A DNA stretch of 64,000 nt from Limnohabitans sp. Hippo3 (GCF_003063665.1 NZ_NESF01000002.1:62001-126000), one strand, 5' to 3'; positions 1 through 9,311 are shown, numbered from the stretch's first letter. Notes: generated by a model from the sequence alone, not told the origin. A program made the numbers and translations.

Positions 1-2
1 CC

Positions 3-1118
3 CTGGCTGCCTTGGCGGCTTTGCTGGTCAGCAATTCGCCCTGGGGGGCCTGGTACCAGTTTTTTCTGAGCATCCCCGGCCAGGTGCTCATTGGCGATCA
101 GGCCCTGGTGCTGTCCAAACCTCTGGTTGTGTGGGTCAATGACCTTTGGATGGCGGTCTTCTTCTTTTTGGTGGGGCTGGAAATCAAACGGGAGTTCCTG
201 GAAGGCGAGCTCTCAGGGCCAGGCCAGCTGTTGCTGCCCGCTGTGGCGGCACTGGGGGGCATGCTCATGCCCGCATTGATTTACACCACCATCAATTGGG
301 GGGACAGCACGGCCTTGCGCGGCTGGGCCATACCGGCGGCCACCGACATTGCGTTTGCTTTGGGCATCGTCGCCTTGCTGGGCTCGCGGGTGCCTGTGTC
401 GCTCAAGGTGTTTCTGACCGCTGTGGCCATCATCGATGACCTGGGCGCGATCGTTGTCATTGCGCTGTTCTACACCGCCAACTTGTCCTGGCCCATGCTG
501 GCGGGCGCACTGTTGTCGGGCGCAGTGCTCTTCGTGCTGAACCGCCTGCGCATCACCCGGGTCGATGTTTACATCGTGGTGGGCCTGTTGATGTGGGTGT
601 GCGTGCTCAAGTCCGGGATCCACGCCACGCTGGCCGGGGTCATCACGGCGCTGGCCGTCCCCATGCGCGATGCGCGTGGCCAGTCACCTCTGGCCAGCAT
701 CGAACACGGCCTGCACCCCTGGGTGGCCTTTGGGGTCTTGCCGATGTTTGCCTTCACCAACGCGGGTGTGGTGCTGGACGGGGTCAGCTTCAGCACCTTG
801 ATGTCACCTGTGCCACTGGGCATCGGCCTGGGTCTGGTCGCGGGCAAAGCCATCGGGGTCTTTGGCGCGGCACTCCTGATGGTCCGCAGCGGCCTGGCCC
901 AAGCGCCTGCCCATGCGTCAACCCTGCAACTGTTGGGAGTGAGCATGTTGTGCGGCATCGGTTTCACCATGAGTTTGTTCATTGGCGGTTTGGCTTTTGC
1001 CGGGCTCGGCCCGCAGTTTGAACTCCAGCTCAAACTGGGGGTGCTGGGTGGCTCGCTCGTGGCAGGTGTGTTGGGCACTTGGCTGTTGCGCACCCACCAC
1101 CGCTCGCACGCCCGATGA
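3..1118 (+). CDS. nhaA: Na+/H+ antiporter NhaA (5' partial)
   Basis: Inner-membrane antiporter that expels Na+ in exchange for protons, for pH and sodium homeostasis. The reading frame is open to the window edge, so the real start and roughly 20 residues are missing; the TTG at 12 is not a convincing start. About 371 residues are visible, against about 388 in E. coli NhaA. Family signatures are present: the VGLEIKRE segment, the WAIPAATDIAFALG stretch, and the adjacent aspartates of AIIDDLGA (visible residues 145-146), which bind Na+ and H+ in the family. HATLAGVI and GFTMSLFI are also typical. The gene ends 135 bp before an acid phosphatase gene on the same strand. Confidence 0.96.
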   Translation: MAALAALLVSNSPWGAWYQFFLSIPGQVLIGDQALVLSKPLVVWVNDLWMAVFFFLVGLEIKREFLEGELSGPGQLLLPAVAALGGMLMPALIYTTINWGDSTALRGWAIPAATDIAFALGIVALLGSRVPVSLKVFLTAVAIIDDLGAIVVIALFYTANLSWPMLAGALLSGAVLFVLNRLRITRVDVYIVVGLLMWVCVLKSGIHATLAGVITALAVPMRDARGQSPLASIEHGLHPWVAFGVLPMFAFTNAGVVLDGVSFSTLMSPVPLGIGLGLVAGKAIGVFGAALLMVRSGLAQAPAHASTLQLLGVSMLCGIGFTMSLFIGGLAFAGLGPQFELQLKLGVLGGSLVAGVLGTWLLRTHHRSHAR

Positions 1119-1253
1119 CCTCAAGGCACAAAACCCGGCATGGTGTTTCCACTTAAAAAGTCGCAGCGGTGACGATTTTCAGCACGGCTCCGGTCTGAAA
1201 TTCCGATGGCCCCATGAGACATCGGGCCCCACTGCACCACCAAGGAGACCCCT

Positions 1254-2096
1254 GTGATCACACGCCTGATGCCCCTGTGCGCCCTGGCCGCTGCCGCCCT
1301 GCTCTGCGCCTGCCAAACCGCCCCAGTCCAAACCGCTGTCCCACCGACCTCACCCGAAGTGGTGGGCGAATTCCGCAAAGGCTCAGGCTACCTGCACGGC
1401 TACATCGACCGCAAGGAGCTGCCCGACAGCCTGGCCCTGGTGCCGCCCCCACCCGCCCCCGGCTCGGCCCGCCAGGCGGCCGATCTGCAACTGCACCAGC
1501 AAACCCGGGCCCTGCGCGACACGCCGCGCTGGACCTACGCTTTCAAGGACGTGAACCTGAAGTTCCCCGAAGCCGCTGGGGTGTTCTCATGTGCCCTGGA
1601 CATGCCCATCTCGCAAGAGGCCACGCCCCACCTGAACATGCTGCTGCGCCGCAGTCTGGTGGACGCGGGCTTTGCGACTTACAAAGCCAAGGACCACTAC
1701 AACCGCAAGCGCCCCTTTGCCGAACTGGGTGAAACCACCTGCGCCCCCAAGGAAGAAGCCCACTTGTCGAAAGACGGCTCCTACCCCTCGGGCCACGCGG
1801 CGCTGGGCTGGGCCTGGGGCCTGATCCTGGCGGGCCTGGCCCCGGACAAGGCCAATGCCTTGCTGCAACGCGGCCACGCCTTTGGCGATAGCCGCATGGT
1901 GTGCGGCGTGCACTGGCAAAGTGACCTGGAAGCCGGGCGCGTGGTGGGCGCTGCCGCCGTGGCCCGACTGCAGGCCGACCCGGTGTTTCAGGCCCAAGCC
2001 CAGCTGGCCAAGGCCGAGATTGCGCAGGCCCGGGCCAAAGGCCTGAAATCAGACCGCCAGGATTGCGCGGCCGAAGCTGCGGCCCTCAAGCGCTGA
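1254..2096 (+). CDS. Class A (PhoN-type) acid phosphatase, PAP2 family lipoprotein
   Basis: Predicted periplasmic non-specific phosphomonoesterase. The start is GTG at 1254, 6 bases after AAGGAG (1242-1247). An N-terminal signal peptide ends in the lipobox LCAC, with the lipidated cysteine at residue 20. The complete PAP2 signature is present: K-x6-RP at 146-154, PSGH at 178-181 and SR-x5-H-x3-D at 213-224, so the catalytic histidines are intact. Length 280 aa is typical. It is convergent with metY, and I saw no Pho-box-like repeat in its 135-bp leader, unlike phoX further on. PAP2 enzymes can also act on lipid phosphates; the soluble lipoprotein layout without extra membrane helices favours the acid phosphatase group. 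Confidence 0.88.
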   Translation: MITRLMPLCALAAAALLCACQTAPVQTAVPPTSPEVVGEFRKGSGYLHGYIDRKELPDSLALVPPPPAPGSARQAADLQLHQQTRALRDTPRWTYAFKDVNLKFPEAAGVFSCALDMPISQEATPHLNMLLRRSLVDAGFATYKAKDHYNRKRPFAELGETTCAPKEEAHLSKDGSYPSGHAALGWAWGLILAGLAPDKANALLQRGHAFGDSRMVCGVHWQSDLEAGRVVGAAAVARLQADPVFQAQAQLAKAEIAQARAKGLKSDRQDCAAEAAALKR

Positions 2097-2097
2097 C

Positions 2098-2117
2098 AAA
2101 CCAAGGCCTGTGGTTTT
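2098..2117. terminator. Weak hairpin between the convergent acid phosphatase and metY genes
   Basis: AAACCA (2098-2103) pairs with TGGTTT (2111-2116) around a 7-base loop, with one further T. It starts 2 bases after the acid phosphatase stop. The stem is AT-rich and short, so this is at best a weak terminator. Confidence 0.3.
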
Positions 2118-2164
2118 CACAGCTCGATGGCTCCAGCCCTGACCAGTGCTTTTGCCAAGGCTGT

Positions 2165-3448
2165 TCAGCGGCTGGCCTTGTCCAGCGCCTGGTCGATGTC
2201 CCACAGGATGTCGTCCAGATTCTCCAGACCCACCGAAATGCGCACCATATCGGGCGGCACGCCTGCGGCCAGTTGCTGGGCTTCATCGAGCTGACGGTGC
2301 GTGGTGCTGGCCGGGTGGCTGATCAGGGTGCGGGTGTCGCCGATGTTGACCAGGTGGCTCATGAACTGGGCCGACTCGATGAACTTCACGCCTTGCGCCA
2401 AGCCGCCTTTCACGCCGAACGAAAACAGGCCCGAAGCGCCGCGCATCTGCCGCTGCATCAGGGCGTGCTGTGGGTGGTCACTCAGGCCGGGGTAGTTGAC
2501 CCAGGCCACGCGCGGGTCGGCCTGCAAAAACTTCGCCACACCCAAAGCGTTGTCGCAGTGCTTGCTCATGCGCAGCGGCAAGGTCTCAACACCCTGCAGA
2601 ATCTGCCAGGCGCTCATGGGGCTGAGCGATGCGCCAAACACGCGCAGGCTTTCCATGCGGCAGCGCATGGTGAAGCCGAAGTCGCCAAAGGTCTCGTAAA
2701 ACTTCACGCCGTGGTAGCCCTGCGAGGGCTCGGTCATGCCCGGATACTTGCCGTTGTCCCAAGGGAATTTGCCGCCTTCGACCACCACGCCGCCCAGCGT
2801 GGTGCCGTGCCCGGCCAGGTATTTGGTGGCCGAATGCACCACGATGTCGGCGCCCAGCGCCAGCGGGTTGCACAGCAGAGGGCTGGGCACGGTGTTGTCG
2901 ATGACCAGCGGCACACCGTGCGCATGGGCCACCTCGGCCACGGCGGCGATGTCCAGCACCACCATGCTCGGGTTGCCCAGACTCTCGGCATACACCGCTC
3001 GGGTGTTGGGACGCATGGCAGCGGCAAAGGCCTCAGGCTTTGTCGCGTCCACAAAAGTGGTTTCGATGCCAAACTTGGCCAGGCTGGTCGCCAGCAGGGT
3101 GACCGAGCCGCCGTACAAGGCCCCGGCCGCCACCACATGGTCACCCGATTGCAAGATGGTCATCAGCGCCATGGTTTCGGCCGCCATGCCCGAGGCACTG
3201 GCCACCGCAGCGCGCCCGCCTTCGAGCGCGGCCACACGCTCTTCGAGCACCGCCACCGTGGGGTTGCTCAGGCGCGAATACACATTGCCAAAGGTCTGCA
3301 GGTTGAAGAGCGATGCCGCATGCTCGGCGCTGTCAAACACAAAGCTGCTGGTCTGGTAGATCGGCAAGGCGCGTGCGCCTGTGGCCGCATCGGGGATTTG
3401 CCCGGCGTGGATGGCCAGGGTCTCGGGGTGGAATTGGCGGTCGGTCAT
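2165..3448 (-). CDS. metY: O-acetylhomoserine sulfhydrylase (aminocarboxypropyltransferase)
   Basis: PLP-dependent Cys/Met-metabolism enzyme, 427 aa, that makes homocysteine from O-acetylhomoserine and sulfide in the cytoplasm. The N-terminus ([12 protein letters not shown], then [11 protein letters not shown]) is characteristic of the MetY branch. The cofactor lysine lies in [12 protein letters not shown] (K209), and the aspartate contacting the pyridine nitrogen in VIDNT (D184). It begins 7 bp after the stop of a CoA-binding-domain gene, which itself follows an MFS gene by 21 bp, so the three are probably one transcript. A cystathionine synthase/lyase activity is the main alternative, but the length and the large insert in the C-terminal half fit MetY. 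Confidence 0.93.
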   Translation of the reverse strand: MTDRQFHPETLAIHAGQIPDAATGARALPIYQTSSFVFDSAEHAASLFNLQTFGNVYSRLSNPTVAVLEERVAALEGGRAAVASASGMAAETMALMTILQSGDHVVAAGALYGGSVTLLATSLAKFGIETTFVDATKPEAFAAAMRPNTRAVYAESLGNPSMVVLDIAAVAEVAHAHGVPLVIDNTVPSPLLCNPLALGADIVVHSATKYLAGHGTTLGGVVVEGGKFPWDNGKYPGMTEPSQGYHGVKFYETFGDFGFTMRCRMESLRVFGASLSPMSAWQILQGVETLPLRMSKHCDNALGVAKFLQADPRVAWVNYPGLSDHPQHALMQRQMRGASGLFSFGVKGGLAQGVKFIESAQFMSHLVNIGDTRTLISHPASTTHRQLDEAQQLAAGVPPDMVRISVGLENLDDILWDIDQALDKASR

Positions 3449-3455
3449 GGTCTTT

Positions 3456-3923
3456 TTATACCAGCCGCCGCGCCGAGATGATGCCGGTGTTCACGCCCAC
3501 CCAGTTCAGGCCGCCAAACAGCCGGGCGTGTTCGATCTTGACGCAGCGGTTCGTCACCGAATCCATGCCCGCCTGCTGGGCCAGCGCATCGGCTTGCGTG
3601 TTGGCCACGCCCAGCTGCTGCCAAAGACATTTGGCGCCGATCTGCACCGCCTGCTCGGCGATTGGCAGCACATCGTCGCTGCGGCGAAACACATCGACCA
3701 TGTCCACCTGGAAGGGGATGTCGCCCAGGCTGGCGTAACAGGTCTCGCCCAGCACAGGCGTGCCCGCATAGCGGGGGTTCACGGGCACGATCTTGAAACC
3801 GTGCGACTGCATGTACTTGGCAGCAAAGTAACTGGGCCGATGCCATTCGGCTGACAGGCCCACCACCGCGATGGTGTGGCAGCTTTTGAGGATGCGCCGC
3901 AGCGCGTGCAAATCGTTGTGCAT
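3456..3923 (-). CDS. CoA-binding domain protein, YccU type
   Basis: Small cytoplasmic protein of about 155 aa made of a single CoA-binding Rossmann domain. The TIAVVGLSAEWHRPSY start, the VPVNPRYAG segment and IGAKCLWQQLGV match the YccU-like family, which resembles the CoA-binding part of succinyl-CoA synthetase without its ligase domain; the family function is not established. I prefer ATG at 3923, preceded by AAGAAG with a 6-base spacer, over a TTG six codons upstream. It sits between an MFS transporter gene and metY on the same strand with short gaps. Confidence 0.8.
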   Translation of the reverse strand: MHNDLHALRRILKSCHTIAVVGLSAEWHRPSYFAAKYMQSHGFKIVPVNPRYAGTPVLGETCYASLGDIPFQVDMVDVFRRSDDVLPIAEQAVQIGAKCLWQQLGVANTQADALAQQAGMDSVTNRCVKIEHARLFGGLNWVGVNTGIISARRLV

Positions 3924-3944
3924 CAGGTGCTTCTTTCTCAAAAA

Positions 3945-5162
3945 TCAATACCGCGCTTGGCCGCAGCGTTTCATTTGCCGTGAGGCCCAGGTGGCCATCA
4001 GCGACAGCACGCCGCACACGGCCATCACGCCCAGGTAGTGCCCACTGAAATCAAAGGCTGCCCCAGCCAGCACAGGGCCCAGCAAATTACCCAGCGCCGC
4101 GCCGCTGTAGAGCGTGCCCACCACGCTGGCCACCGAACGGCCACCAAAATAATCCATGCAAATGGCGGGCAAGAGCGACACGATGGAGCCATAGCTCAGG
4201 CCAAACCACAGCGCAAACACCAGCAGCAGGGCCTGCCCGCCCGCCGCGCCCCACAGCAGATACGACGCGCCCATGGACAGTTGCATCAGCACCAGCGTCT
4301 GCGCCCGGCCCAGCCGATCGGCCACCACACCGATGGCAAAGCGCCCCACCAGACTGCCCACGCCAATCAAACCCACCAGACCCACGGCAAAAGCTTCGCC
4401 CAGGCCCAGATCGCGCGCCGAGGCGGACACATGCGCAAAAGGAATGAACATCACCGGTGAGGCCAGCACCGTGGCCAGGTAGAGCCATCGGAAAGTGGGG
4501 CTGCGCAAGGTCTCGCGCAAGCTCAGGCCTGTGGCCGAACCGCCCGCACCGCTTGAGGTGTTGCTCGGTGCACGCTTGAGCAAACCCGCCGCCAACAAGC
4601 CCAGCACCAACACGGCCAAGGCCAGCAGCTGCATGGCCTCGCGCCAGGGCATGGGCCCAATCGCCATGGCCACCAGTACAGGCACCAGCAAAGTGCCCGC
4701 CCCAACCCCCGAGCTAGCAATGCCCCCGGCCAGACCCCGGCGGGTGGTGAACCAGGGCTGCACGCTGGCGATCGACGGCGTGTAAACCAGCGCAATGCCG
4801 AAGCCCACCAGCAAGCCGTAGCTGACATACACCGCCAGCAAGGACGAGGCCCAGCTGGTGGCCAGCAGGCCCAGCGCAATGAACATCATGCCTGCCGAGC
4901 ACACGATGCGCGGCCCGAAGCGGTCGGCCAGCATGCCACCGCCCGCGCCCAGCACAAAGTAGACAAAGCCTGACAGGCCAAAAATCCAGGACACATCAGC
5001 CCGCTGCGCCGAGAACTCGGTCGCAAACGACTCAAAAAACGCCGCAAACGAGTACGACACCCCAAAGATCAGCGCCAGGCACACAAAGGTGGCCCAAACC
5101 ACCACCCAAGCATAGGGGGTTTCTTTCATGCGGTCTCCGTACTTTTCAAAGGTGTTGGCCAT
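3945..5162 (-). CDS. Major facilitator superfamily transporter, oxalate/formate antiporter-like
   Basis: Twelve-helix MFS protein of about 405 aa. It starts with the TPYAWVVVWATF pattern of the OFA/monocarboxylate branch, has the loop 2-3 motif GGMLADRFGPR and the repeated half-motif GVVADRLGRA after helix 8. The substrate is probably a small organic anion, but nothing in the sequence decides which. The start is uncertain: ATG at 5162 (GAAGG four bases upstream) or ATG at 5129, which has a better GGAGA at 5 bases. It leads a probable operon with the CoA-binding gene and metY and is divergent from the RpfE-like gene; the two promoters share about 80 bp. Confidence 0.82.
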   Translation of the reverse strand: MANTFEKYGDRMKETPYAWVVVWATFVCLALIFGVSYSFAAFFESFATEFSAQRADVSWIFGLSGFVYFVLGAGGGMLADRFGPRIVCSAGMMFIALGLLATSWASSLLAVYVSYGLLVGFGIALVYTPSIASVQPWFTTRRGLAGGIASSGVGAGTLLVPVLVAMAIGPMPWREAMQLLALAVLVLGLLAAGLLKRAPSNTSSGAGGSATGLSLRETLRSPTFRWLYLATVLASPVMFIPFAHVSASARDLGLGEAFAVGLVGLIGVGSLVGRFAIGVVADRLGRAQTLVLMQLSMGASYLLWGAAGGQALLLVFALWFGLSYGSIVSLLPAICMDYFGGRSVASVVGTLYSGAALGNLLGPVLAGAAFDFSGHYLGVMAVCGVLSLMATWASRQMKRCGQARY

Positions 5163-5241
5163 TGTGCCTTCAAGAGATCGGCAGGTCTGTCCGCCATGGA
5201 TCATCCCAATGCCTATTTGGAGCCTGCGACAATCCCACCCC

Positions 5242-6201
5242 ATGCACCTGATCATTCCTTATGCGGCCAGCCAGGCCTTCACCGGCCCCGAGGTCTGGGC
5301 CGGTTTGCAGTTGCCCAAGCTGCAAACCCTGCTGGGCCAGCTGCAGCGCCAGCAGGTGTTGCAAGACCGCCGCCCCACCCCCTGGCACCTGCCGCACGAA
5401 CGCCTGCAAGCCCAAGCCCTGGGCTGGTCACCGGATGCCAACACCTTGCCCTGGGCAGCTTGGCACCAGGCGCAGCAAGGCAGGCACAGCACCGCCCCCC
5501 AAGCCTGGATGACGCCCTGCCATTGGCAAATCGGCATGGACGAGGTGGTCATGGCCGACCCGGCGCATTTGCACCTGTCCGACGATGAATCGCAGCAACT
5601 GCTGCAAGCCATGCAACCGTTCTTGCAGGAAGACGGCCTGCACGTCACCTGGCACAGCGCCTTGCTCTGGCATGTCCAGGGGGCGCTGCTGGCCGACGTG
5701 CCCACCGCCTCGCTGGACCGGGTGATTGGCCAGAACGTGAAGCCCTGGATGCCCGATCATCCGGCAGCCCGCCCCTTGCAGCGCCTGCAAAGCGAGATGC
5801 AAATGCTGCTCTACAACCATCCGGTCAACGATGCCCGAGAAGCCAAGCGGCAGTACACCGTGAACGCTTTCTGGCTGCACGGCGCGGGCATGCTGCCCGA
5901 CCACACAGTCGCCGCTGAACAGGCCGTGACTTTGTCGCACGCCTTGCGCAGCAGTGCTTTGCATGGCGACGTGCAGGCTTGGCAGCAAGCCTGGCAGCAA
6001 CTCGATGCCACGGCCGTCGCCGACCTGTTGCAACACGTCAAGGCCACGGGCCAAGGCACGCTCAGCCTGTGCAGTGAGCACACAGCCCACACCTACACCG
6101 CTGCACCTGCCGCTTGGTACCAGCGCACCACTCGCACATTAACCCAGCTGTTCAACAAACCCTCTCCTGCAGCGGCACTCCAAGCCCTCATCACCTCCTG
6201 A
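5242..6201 (+). CDS. RpfE-like conserved protein next to recJ
   Basis: About 319 aa, cytoplasmic, starting MHLIIPYA. ATG at 5242 is chosen because the upstream part of the open frame overlaps the divergent MFS gene and looks non-coding. Betaproteobacterial proteins of this type are often labelled phosphoglycerate mutase, but I see no metal-ligand motifs of that enzyme. The closest recognisable family is RpfE of Xanthomonas, which is also encoded directly before recJ in the rpf region, so synteny supports the assignment. Visible features are the conserved LWHVQGALLAD segment and NAFWLHGAG near residue 210. It ends 18 bp before recJ and is probably co-transcribed. Biochemical function unknown. 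Confidence 0.6.
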   Translation: MHLIIPYAASQAFTGPEVWAGLQLPKLQTLLGQLQRQQVLQDRRPTPWHLPHERLQAQALGWSPDANTLPWAAWHQAQQGRHSTAPQAWMTPCHWQIGMDEVVMADPAHLHLSDDESQQLLQAMQPFLQEDGLHVTWHSALLWHVQGALLADVPTASLDRVIGQNVKPWMPDHPAARPLQRLQSEMQMLLYNHPVNDAREAKRQYTVNAFWLHGAGMLPDHTVAAEQAVTLSHALRSSALHGDVQAWQQAWQQLDATAVADLLQHVKATGQGTLSLCSEHTAHTYTAAPAAWYQRTTRTLTQLFNKPSPAAALQALITS

Positions 6202-6219
6202 ACATCCCTGAATCGCCCC

Positions 6220-7929
6220 ATGAATTTGCTCACCCGAGATGTGCCCCCCCGCAGCGCCTGGGCGCTGGAACAAGCAGGCATCCACCCCCTGCTGGCCCGC
6301 CTGTACGCCGCCCGTGGCGTGCAGTCCAAAGACGAACTCGACGACGCGCTGAACCTTTTGCTGCCCCCGGCGGGCATGCTGGGCACAACGGAAGCGGCCA
6401 AGCTGATGGCCGACGCCATCGCGCACAACAAGCGCATGTGCATCGTGGCCGATTACGACTGCGACGGCGCGACCGCCTGCGCCGTGGGCGTGCGTGGCCT
6501 GCGCATGCTGGGGGCGCAGAACGTGAGCTACCTGGTGCCCGACCGCGTGGTGGACGGCTATGGCCTCACACCCACCATCGCCCAGCGTGTGCACGCGCAA
6601 GGCGCCGATATGCTGATCACCGTGGACAACGGCATCGCCAGCGTGGCGGGCGTGCAGGCGGCGCAAGCCCTGGGCCTGCAGGTGCTGGTGACCGACCACC
6701 ATTTGCCCGGCAGCGAACTGCCCACGGCGGAGGTCATCGTCAACCCCAACCAGCCCGGTTGCGGCTTTGCCAGCAAGTCCATCGCAGGCGTGGGCGTGAT
6801 GTTTTACGTGCTGCTGGCCCTGCGGGCCGAGCTGCGCCAGCGCGGCGTGTTTGACGCCAGCAACCAGCCACGCCTCGACGCCCTGCTGCCCTTGGTGGCT
6901 TTGGGCACCGTGGCCGACGTGGTCAAGCTCGACGCCAACAACCGCCGCCTGGTGGCACAAGGCCTGCGCCGCGTACGTGCAGATGCCCTGCCCCCAGGCA
7001 TGGCCGCGCTCATGCGTGCGGCCAGCCGCGAAACCGCCAAGGCCACGACCTTTGACTTTGGTTTTGCCCTGGGGCCACGCATCAACGCGGCAGGCCGCCT
7101 GGCCGACATGACGCTGGGCATCGAGTGCCTGCTGACCGACGACGCAGGCCGCGCCGACGAGTTGGCTAAGCAGCTGGACGCGATCAACCGCGAGCGCCGC
7201 GTCATCGAAGGCGACATGCGCGAGATGGCGATGGAGATGGCCGAATCCCTGTTTGACGAAGGCGACGAGCCGCCGCCTGCCATTTGTGTGTTCGACCCGG
7301 ATTTTCACGAAGGCGTGGTGGGCATCGTGGCCTCGCGCATCAAGGACAAGCTGCACCGCCCCACTTTTGTGTTTGCGGCCAGCAGCGCCCCGGGCAAGGA
7401 GCACGAACTCAAGGGGTCAGGCCGCTCGATCGCTGGCTTTCATTTGCGCGACGCGCTCGATCTGGTGGCCAAACGCGCCCCGGGCGTGCTGCTGCGCTTT
7501 GGCGGCCACGCCATGGCGGCAGGCTGCACGATTGCCGAAGAGCATCTGGATGTCTTCGAGGAAACGCTGAACCAGGTGGCCATGGAATGGCTGGACGCGG
7601 CCACGCTGCAGCGCCGCCTGGAAACCGACGGCCCGCTGCCTGCCGAATACCGCCGGGTCGATCTGGTGGACATGCTGCACCACGAGGTCTGGGGCCAGGG
7701 CTTTGCACCGCCCGTGTTTTGCGAAGAGATCGAAGTGGTGTCGCAGCGCCTGGTGGGCGAAAAACACCTGTCCCTCAAGATGAAGCACCAAGGCCAGCCG
7801 GTGGACGGCATCTGGTTTGGCCGGACTGAACCTTTGCCAGCGCGGGTGAAATTGGCTTACCGACTGGACGCCGACGAGTGGCAGGGGCAAAAACGGGTGC
7901 GCTTTTTGGTGGAAGGCGCGGAGATTTGA
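6220..7929 (+). CDS. recJ: Single-stranded-DNA-specific 5'-3' exonuclease RecJ
   Basis: 569-aa RecJ, full family length. It degrades 5' ssDNA tails in RecF-pathway recombination, mismatch repair and base-excision repair. The DHH domain shows the metal ligands in VADYDCDG (D78, D80, D82), TVDNGIAS (from residue 134) and TDHHLPG (D159-H161). The DHHA1 domain has GSGRSIAGFHLRDAL and FGGHAMAAGC, and a C-terminal OB-like part follows. The predecessor ends 18 bp upstream, so the pair is likely one operon. A repetitive hairpin element follows the stop. Confidence 0.97.
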   Translation: MNLLTRDVPPRSAWALEQAGIHPLLARLYAARGVQSKDELDDALNLLLPPAGMLGTTEAAKLMADAIAHNKRMCIVADYDCDGATACAVGVRGLRMLGAQNVSYLVPDRVVDGYGLTPTIAQRVHAQGADMLITVDNGIASVAGVQAAQALGLQVLVTDHHLPGSELPTAEVIVNPNQPGCGFASKSIAGVGVMFYVLLALRAELRQRGVFDASNQPRLDALLPLVALGTVADVVKLDANNRRLVAQGLRRVRADALPPGMAALMRAASRETAKATTFDFGFALGPRINAAGRLADMTLGIECLLTDDAGRADELAKQLDAINRERRVIEGDMREMAMEMAESLFDEGDEPPPAICVFDPDFHEGVVGIVASRIKDKLHRPTFVFAASSAPGKEHELKGSGRSIAGFHLRDALDLVAKRAPGVLLRFGGHAMAAGCTIAEEHLDVFEETLNQVAMEWLDAATLQRRLETDGPLPAEYRRVDLVDMLHHEVWGQGFAPPVFCEEIEVVSQRLVGEKHLSLKMKHQGQPVDGIWFGRTEPLPARVKLAYRLDADEWQGQKRVRFLVEGAEI

Positions 7930-7934
7930 AAAAA

Positions 7935-7997
7935 GTCGGACCTGAAGGTCCGACCTACAGGGAGCGTCTCTGGTAGGTCGGCGGCTTCAGCCCCGAC
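7935..7997. repeat. REP-like double-hairpin element after recJ
   Basis: Two GC-rich hairpins in tandem. GTCGGACC (7935-7942) pairs perfectly with GGTCCGAC (7947-7954) over a TGAA loop. GTCGGCGGC (7977-7985) pairs with GCCCCGAC (7990-7997) over TTCA with one bulge. An alternative larger pairing, CCGACCTAC (7950-7958) with GTAGGTCGG (7973-7981), is also perfect. Head-to-head arms with a shared GGTCGG core are the arrangement of REP/BIME intergenic elements. It lies between the convergent ends of recJ and coaD and could also terminate both. Confidence 0.6.
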
Positions 7998-8004
7998 ATG
8001 CCTC

Positions 8005-8511
8005 TCAGTGCTTGGTCGCGACCTTGCTCTGCAAGGCGTTGAGCACAGGTGCCGACACCAAGCCCGACACATCACCGCCGAGTTTGGCGATTTCGCGAAC
8101 CAGGGTGCTGCTGATGTGCTGCACACCCGCGCTGGTGTGCAAAAACACGGTGTCCAACTCGGGGGCCAGGTGGCGGTTCATGCCCGACATTTGCGTTTCG
8201 TAGTCGTAGTCGGTCACCGAGCGCAGGCCGCGCACGATGACCTGGGCGTTTTGCGCGCGTACAAATTCCACAATCAGACCGTCAAAGGGCAGCGCCTTCA
8301 CGTTGGGGCAATCGGGCAAAGCGGCTTGCGCCAAGGCCACACGCTCGTCCAGGCTGAACAGGGTTTTTTTGTGGTGCGCCACGGCCACCGCAATGATGAC
8401 CTGGTCAAACATTTTCGCGGCCCGTCGGATCGCGTCTTCGTGCCCCAGCGTGAGCGGATCAAACGTGCCCGAATAGACGGCGGTCACAAGGGTGTTGGCA
8501 GAGCGGCTCAT
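8005..8511 (-). CDS. coaD: Phosphopantetheine adenylyltransferase
   Basis: 168-aa enzyme of CoA biosynthesis that transfers AMP from ATP to 4'-phosphopantetheine to make dephospho-CoA. Nucleotidyltransferase motifs are clear: GTFDPLTLGH (T/HxGH, residues 15-24) near the N-terminus and ISSTLVRE near the C-terminus, with RGLRSVTDYDYE between them. It follows rsmD on the same strand by 49 bp, the usual rsmD-coaD pairing of Proteobacteria. It converges with recJ across the REP-like element. Confidence 0.97.
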   Translation of the reverse strand: MSRSANTLVTAVYSGTFDPLTLGHEDAIRRAAKMFDQVIIAVAVAHHKKTLFSLDERVALAQAALPDCPNVKALPFDGLIVEFVRAQNAQVIVRGLRSVTDYDYETQMSGMNRHLAPELDTVFLHTSAGVQHISSTLVREIAKLGGDVSGLVSAPVLNALQSKVATKH

Positions 8512-8560
8512 GGAGGATCCTTGAAAGGCGGGAGCGGGCTTGAAGGGTTTGACCCGTCAA

Positions 8561-9208
8561 TTATGCGGTTCGTTGCAGCAGATGGGCGTGGACAGCGCCG
8601 GCTTTGAGGTGGCGTTCACATTGAAGGCCAAAGGCACCCAAGGCCTCAGCGGTCCAGGCCACAGGCGCTTCCAGATAAATCCACCCACCCACGGGCACGG
8701 CCTTGGCTGCCGCGATGAGGGCGGGCTCAAACCAGGGTCCGTCAAAAGGCGGGTCCAGAAACACCAGGTCCACACTGGCCGCGGGCAAACGGCCCAAGGC
8801 GGTCACGGCGTCACCGCGCTGCACGCTGACCATGCTGGCTTTGAGGCGGGTGGCGTTGTCCTGCAAGTCGCGCACCAGCACGGCATCTTGCTCGACCATC
8901 AGCACATGGGCTGCGCCACGCGAGGCGGCTTCGAGACCTAACACGCCTGTGCCTGCAAACGCATCCACACAGCGCCAACCGCTCAAGTCCTGGCCCAGCC
9001 AGTTGAACAAGGTTTCGCGCACACGGTCGGGTGTGGGACGCAGACCGGGTTTGTCGATCACCTTCAGCCGGGTGCGGCGCCATTGACCGCCGATGATGCG
9101 GATCTCGTGCGAAGGCGGGCCTTTGGGCGCTCGGTGCTGAGGCTTTTTGGCGTCAACTGTGCGGGAACTGCCGCTGGCCGACTGGCGTGAAGAAGAGGGT
9201 GAAGACAT
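8561..9208 (-). CDS. rsmD: 16S rRNA (guanine(966)-N(2))-methyltransferase RsmD
   Basis: SAM-dependent methyltransferase that modifies G966 of 16S rRNA. The RIIGGQWRR start of the fold, RPTPDRVRETLFNWL, the SAM motif DAFAGTGVLGLEA and the catalytic LDPPF are all present. The start is uncertain: ATG at 9208 gives about 215 aa; an in-frame ATG at 9250 adds 14 residues after a possible AGGGG. Either start leaves a Ser/Lys-rich tail before the conserved fold. It precedes coaD. Confidence 0.93.
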   Translation of the reverse strand: MSSPSSSRQSASGSSRTVDAKKPQHRAPKGPPSHEIRIIGGQWRRTRLKVIDKPGLRPTPDRVRETLFNWLGQDLSGWRCVDAFAGTGVLGLEAASRGAAHVLMVEQDAVLVRDLQDNATRLKASMVSVQRGDAVTALGRLPAASVDLVFLDPPFDGPWFEPALIAAAKAVPVGGWIYLEAPVAWTAEALGAFGLQCERHLKAGAVHAHLLQRTA

Positions 9209-9282
9209 AGGCCACAAGTGTAAAGGCCAGGACGACGAGCCCCCGGACATGCGACCCCTGCTCGGGCTTGAGGCGCCGACAG

Positions 9283-9311
9283 AAAAAAACCAGCGAACCG
9301 CTGGTTTTTTT
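9283..9311. terminator. Bidirectional rho-independent terminator
   Basis: CCAGCG (9290-9295) and CGCTGG (9299-9304) form a 6-bp GC stem with an AAC loop, flanked by seven A on the left and seven T on the right, so it can work on both strands. It lies 38 bases past the stop of the Ala/Lys-rich secreted protein gene (minus strand) and in the leader of rsmD. Confidence 0.85.

Noticed and set aside
2063-3481. 472-codon open frame on the plus strand
   Set aside because: It is antisense to metY, has no homologous motifs and the His/Gln/Gly-rich composition of a GC-rich antisense frame.
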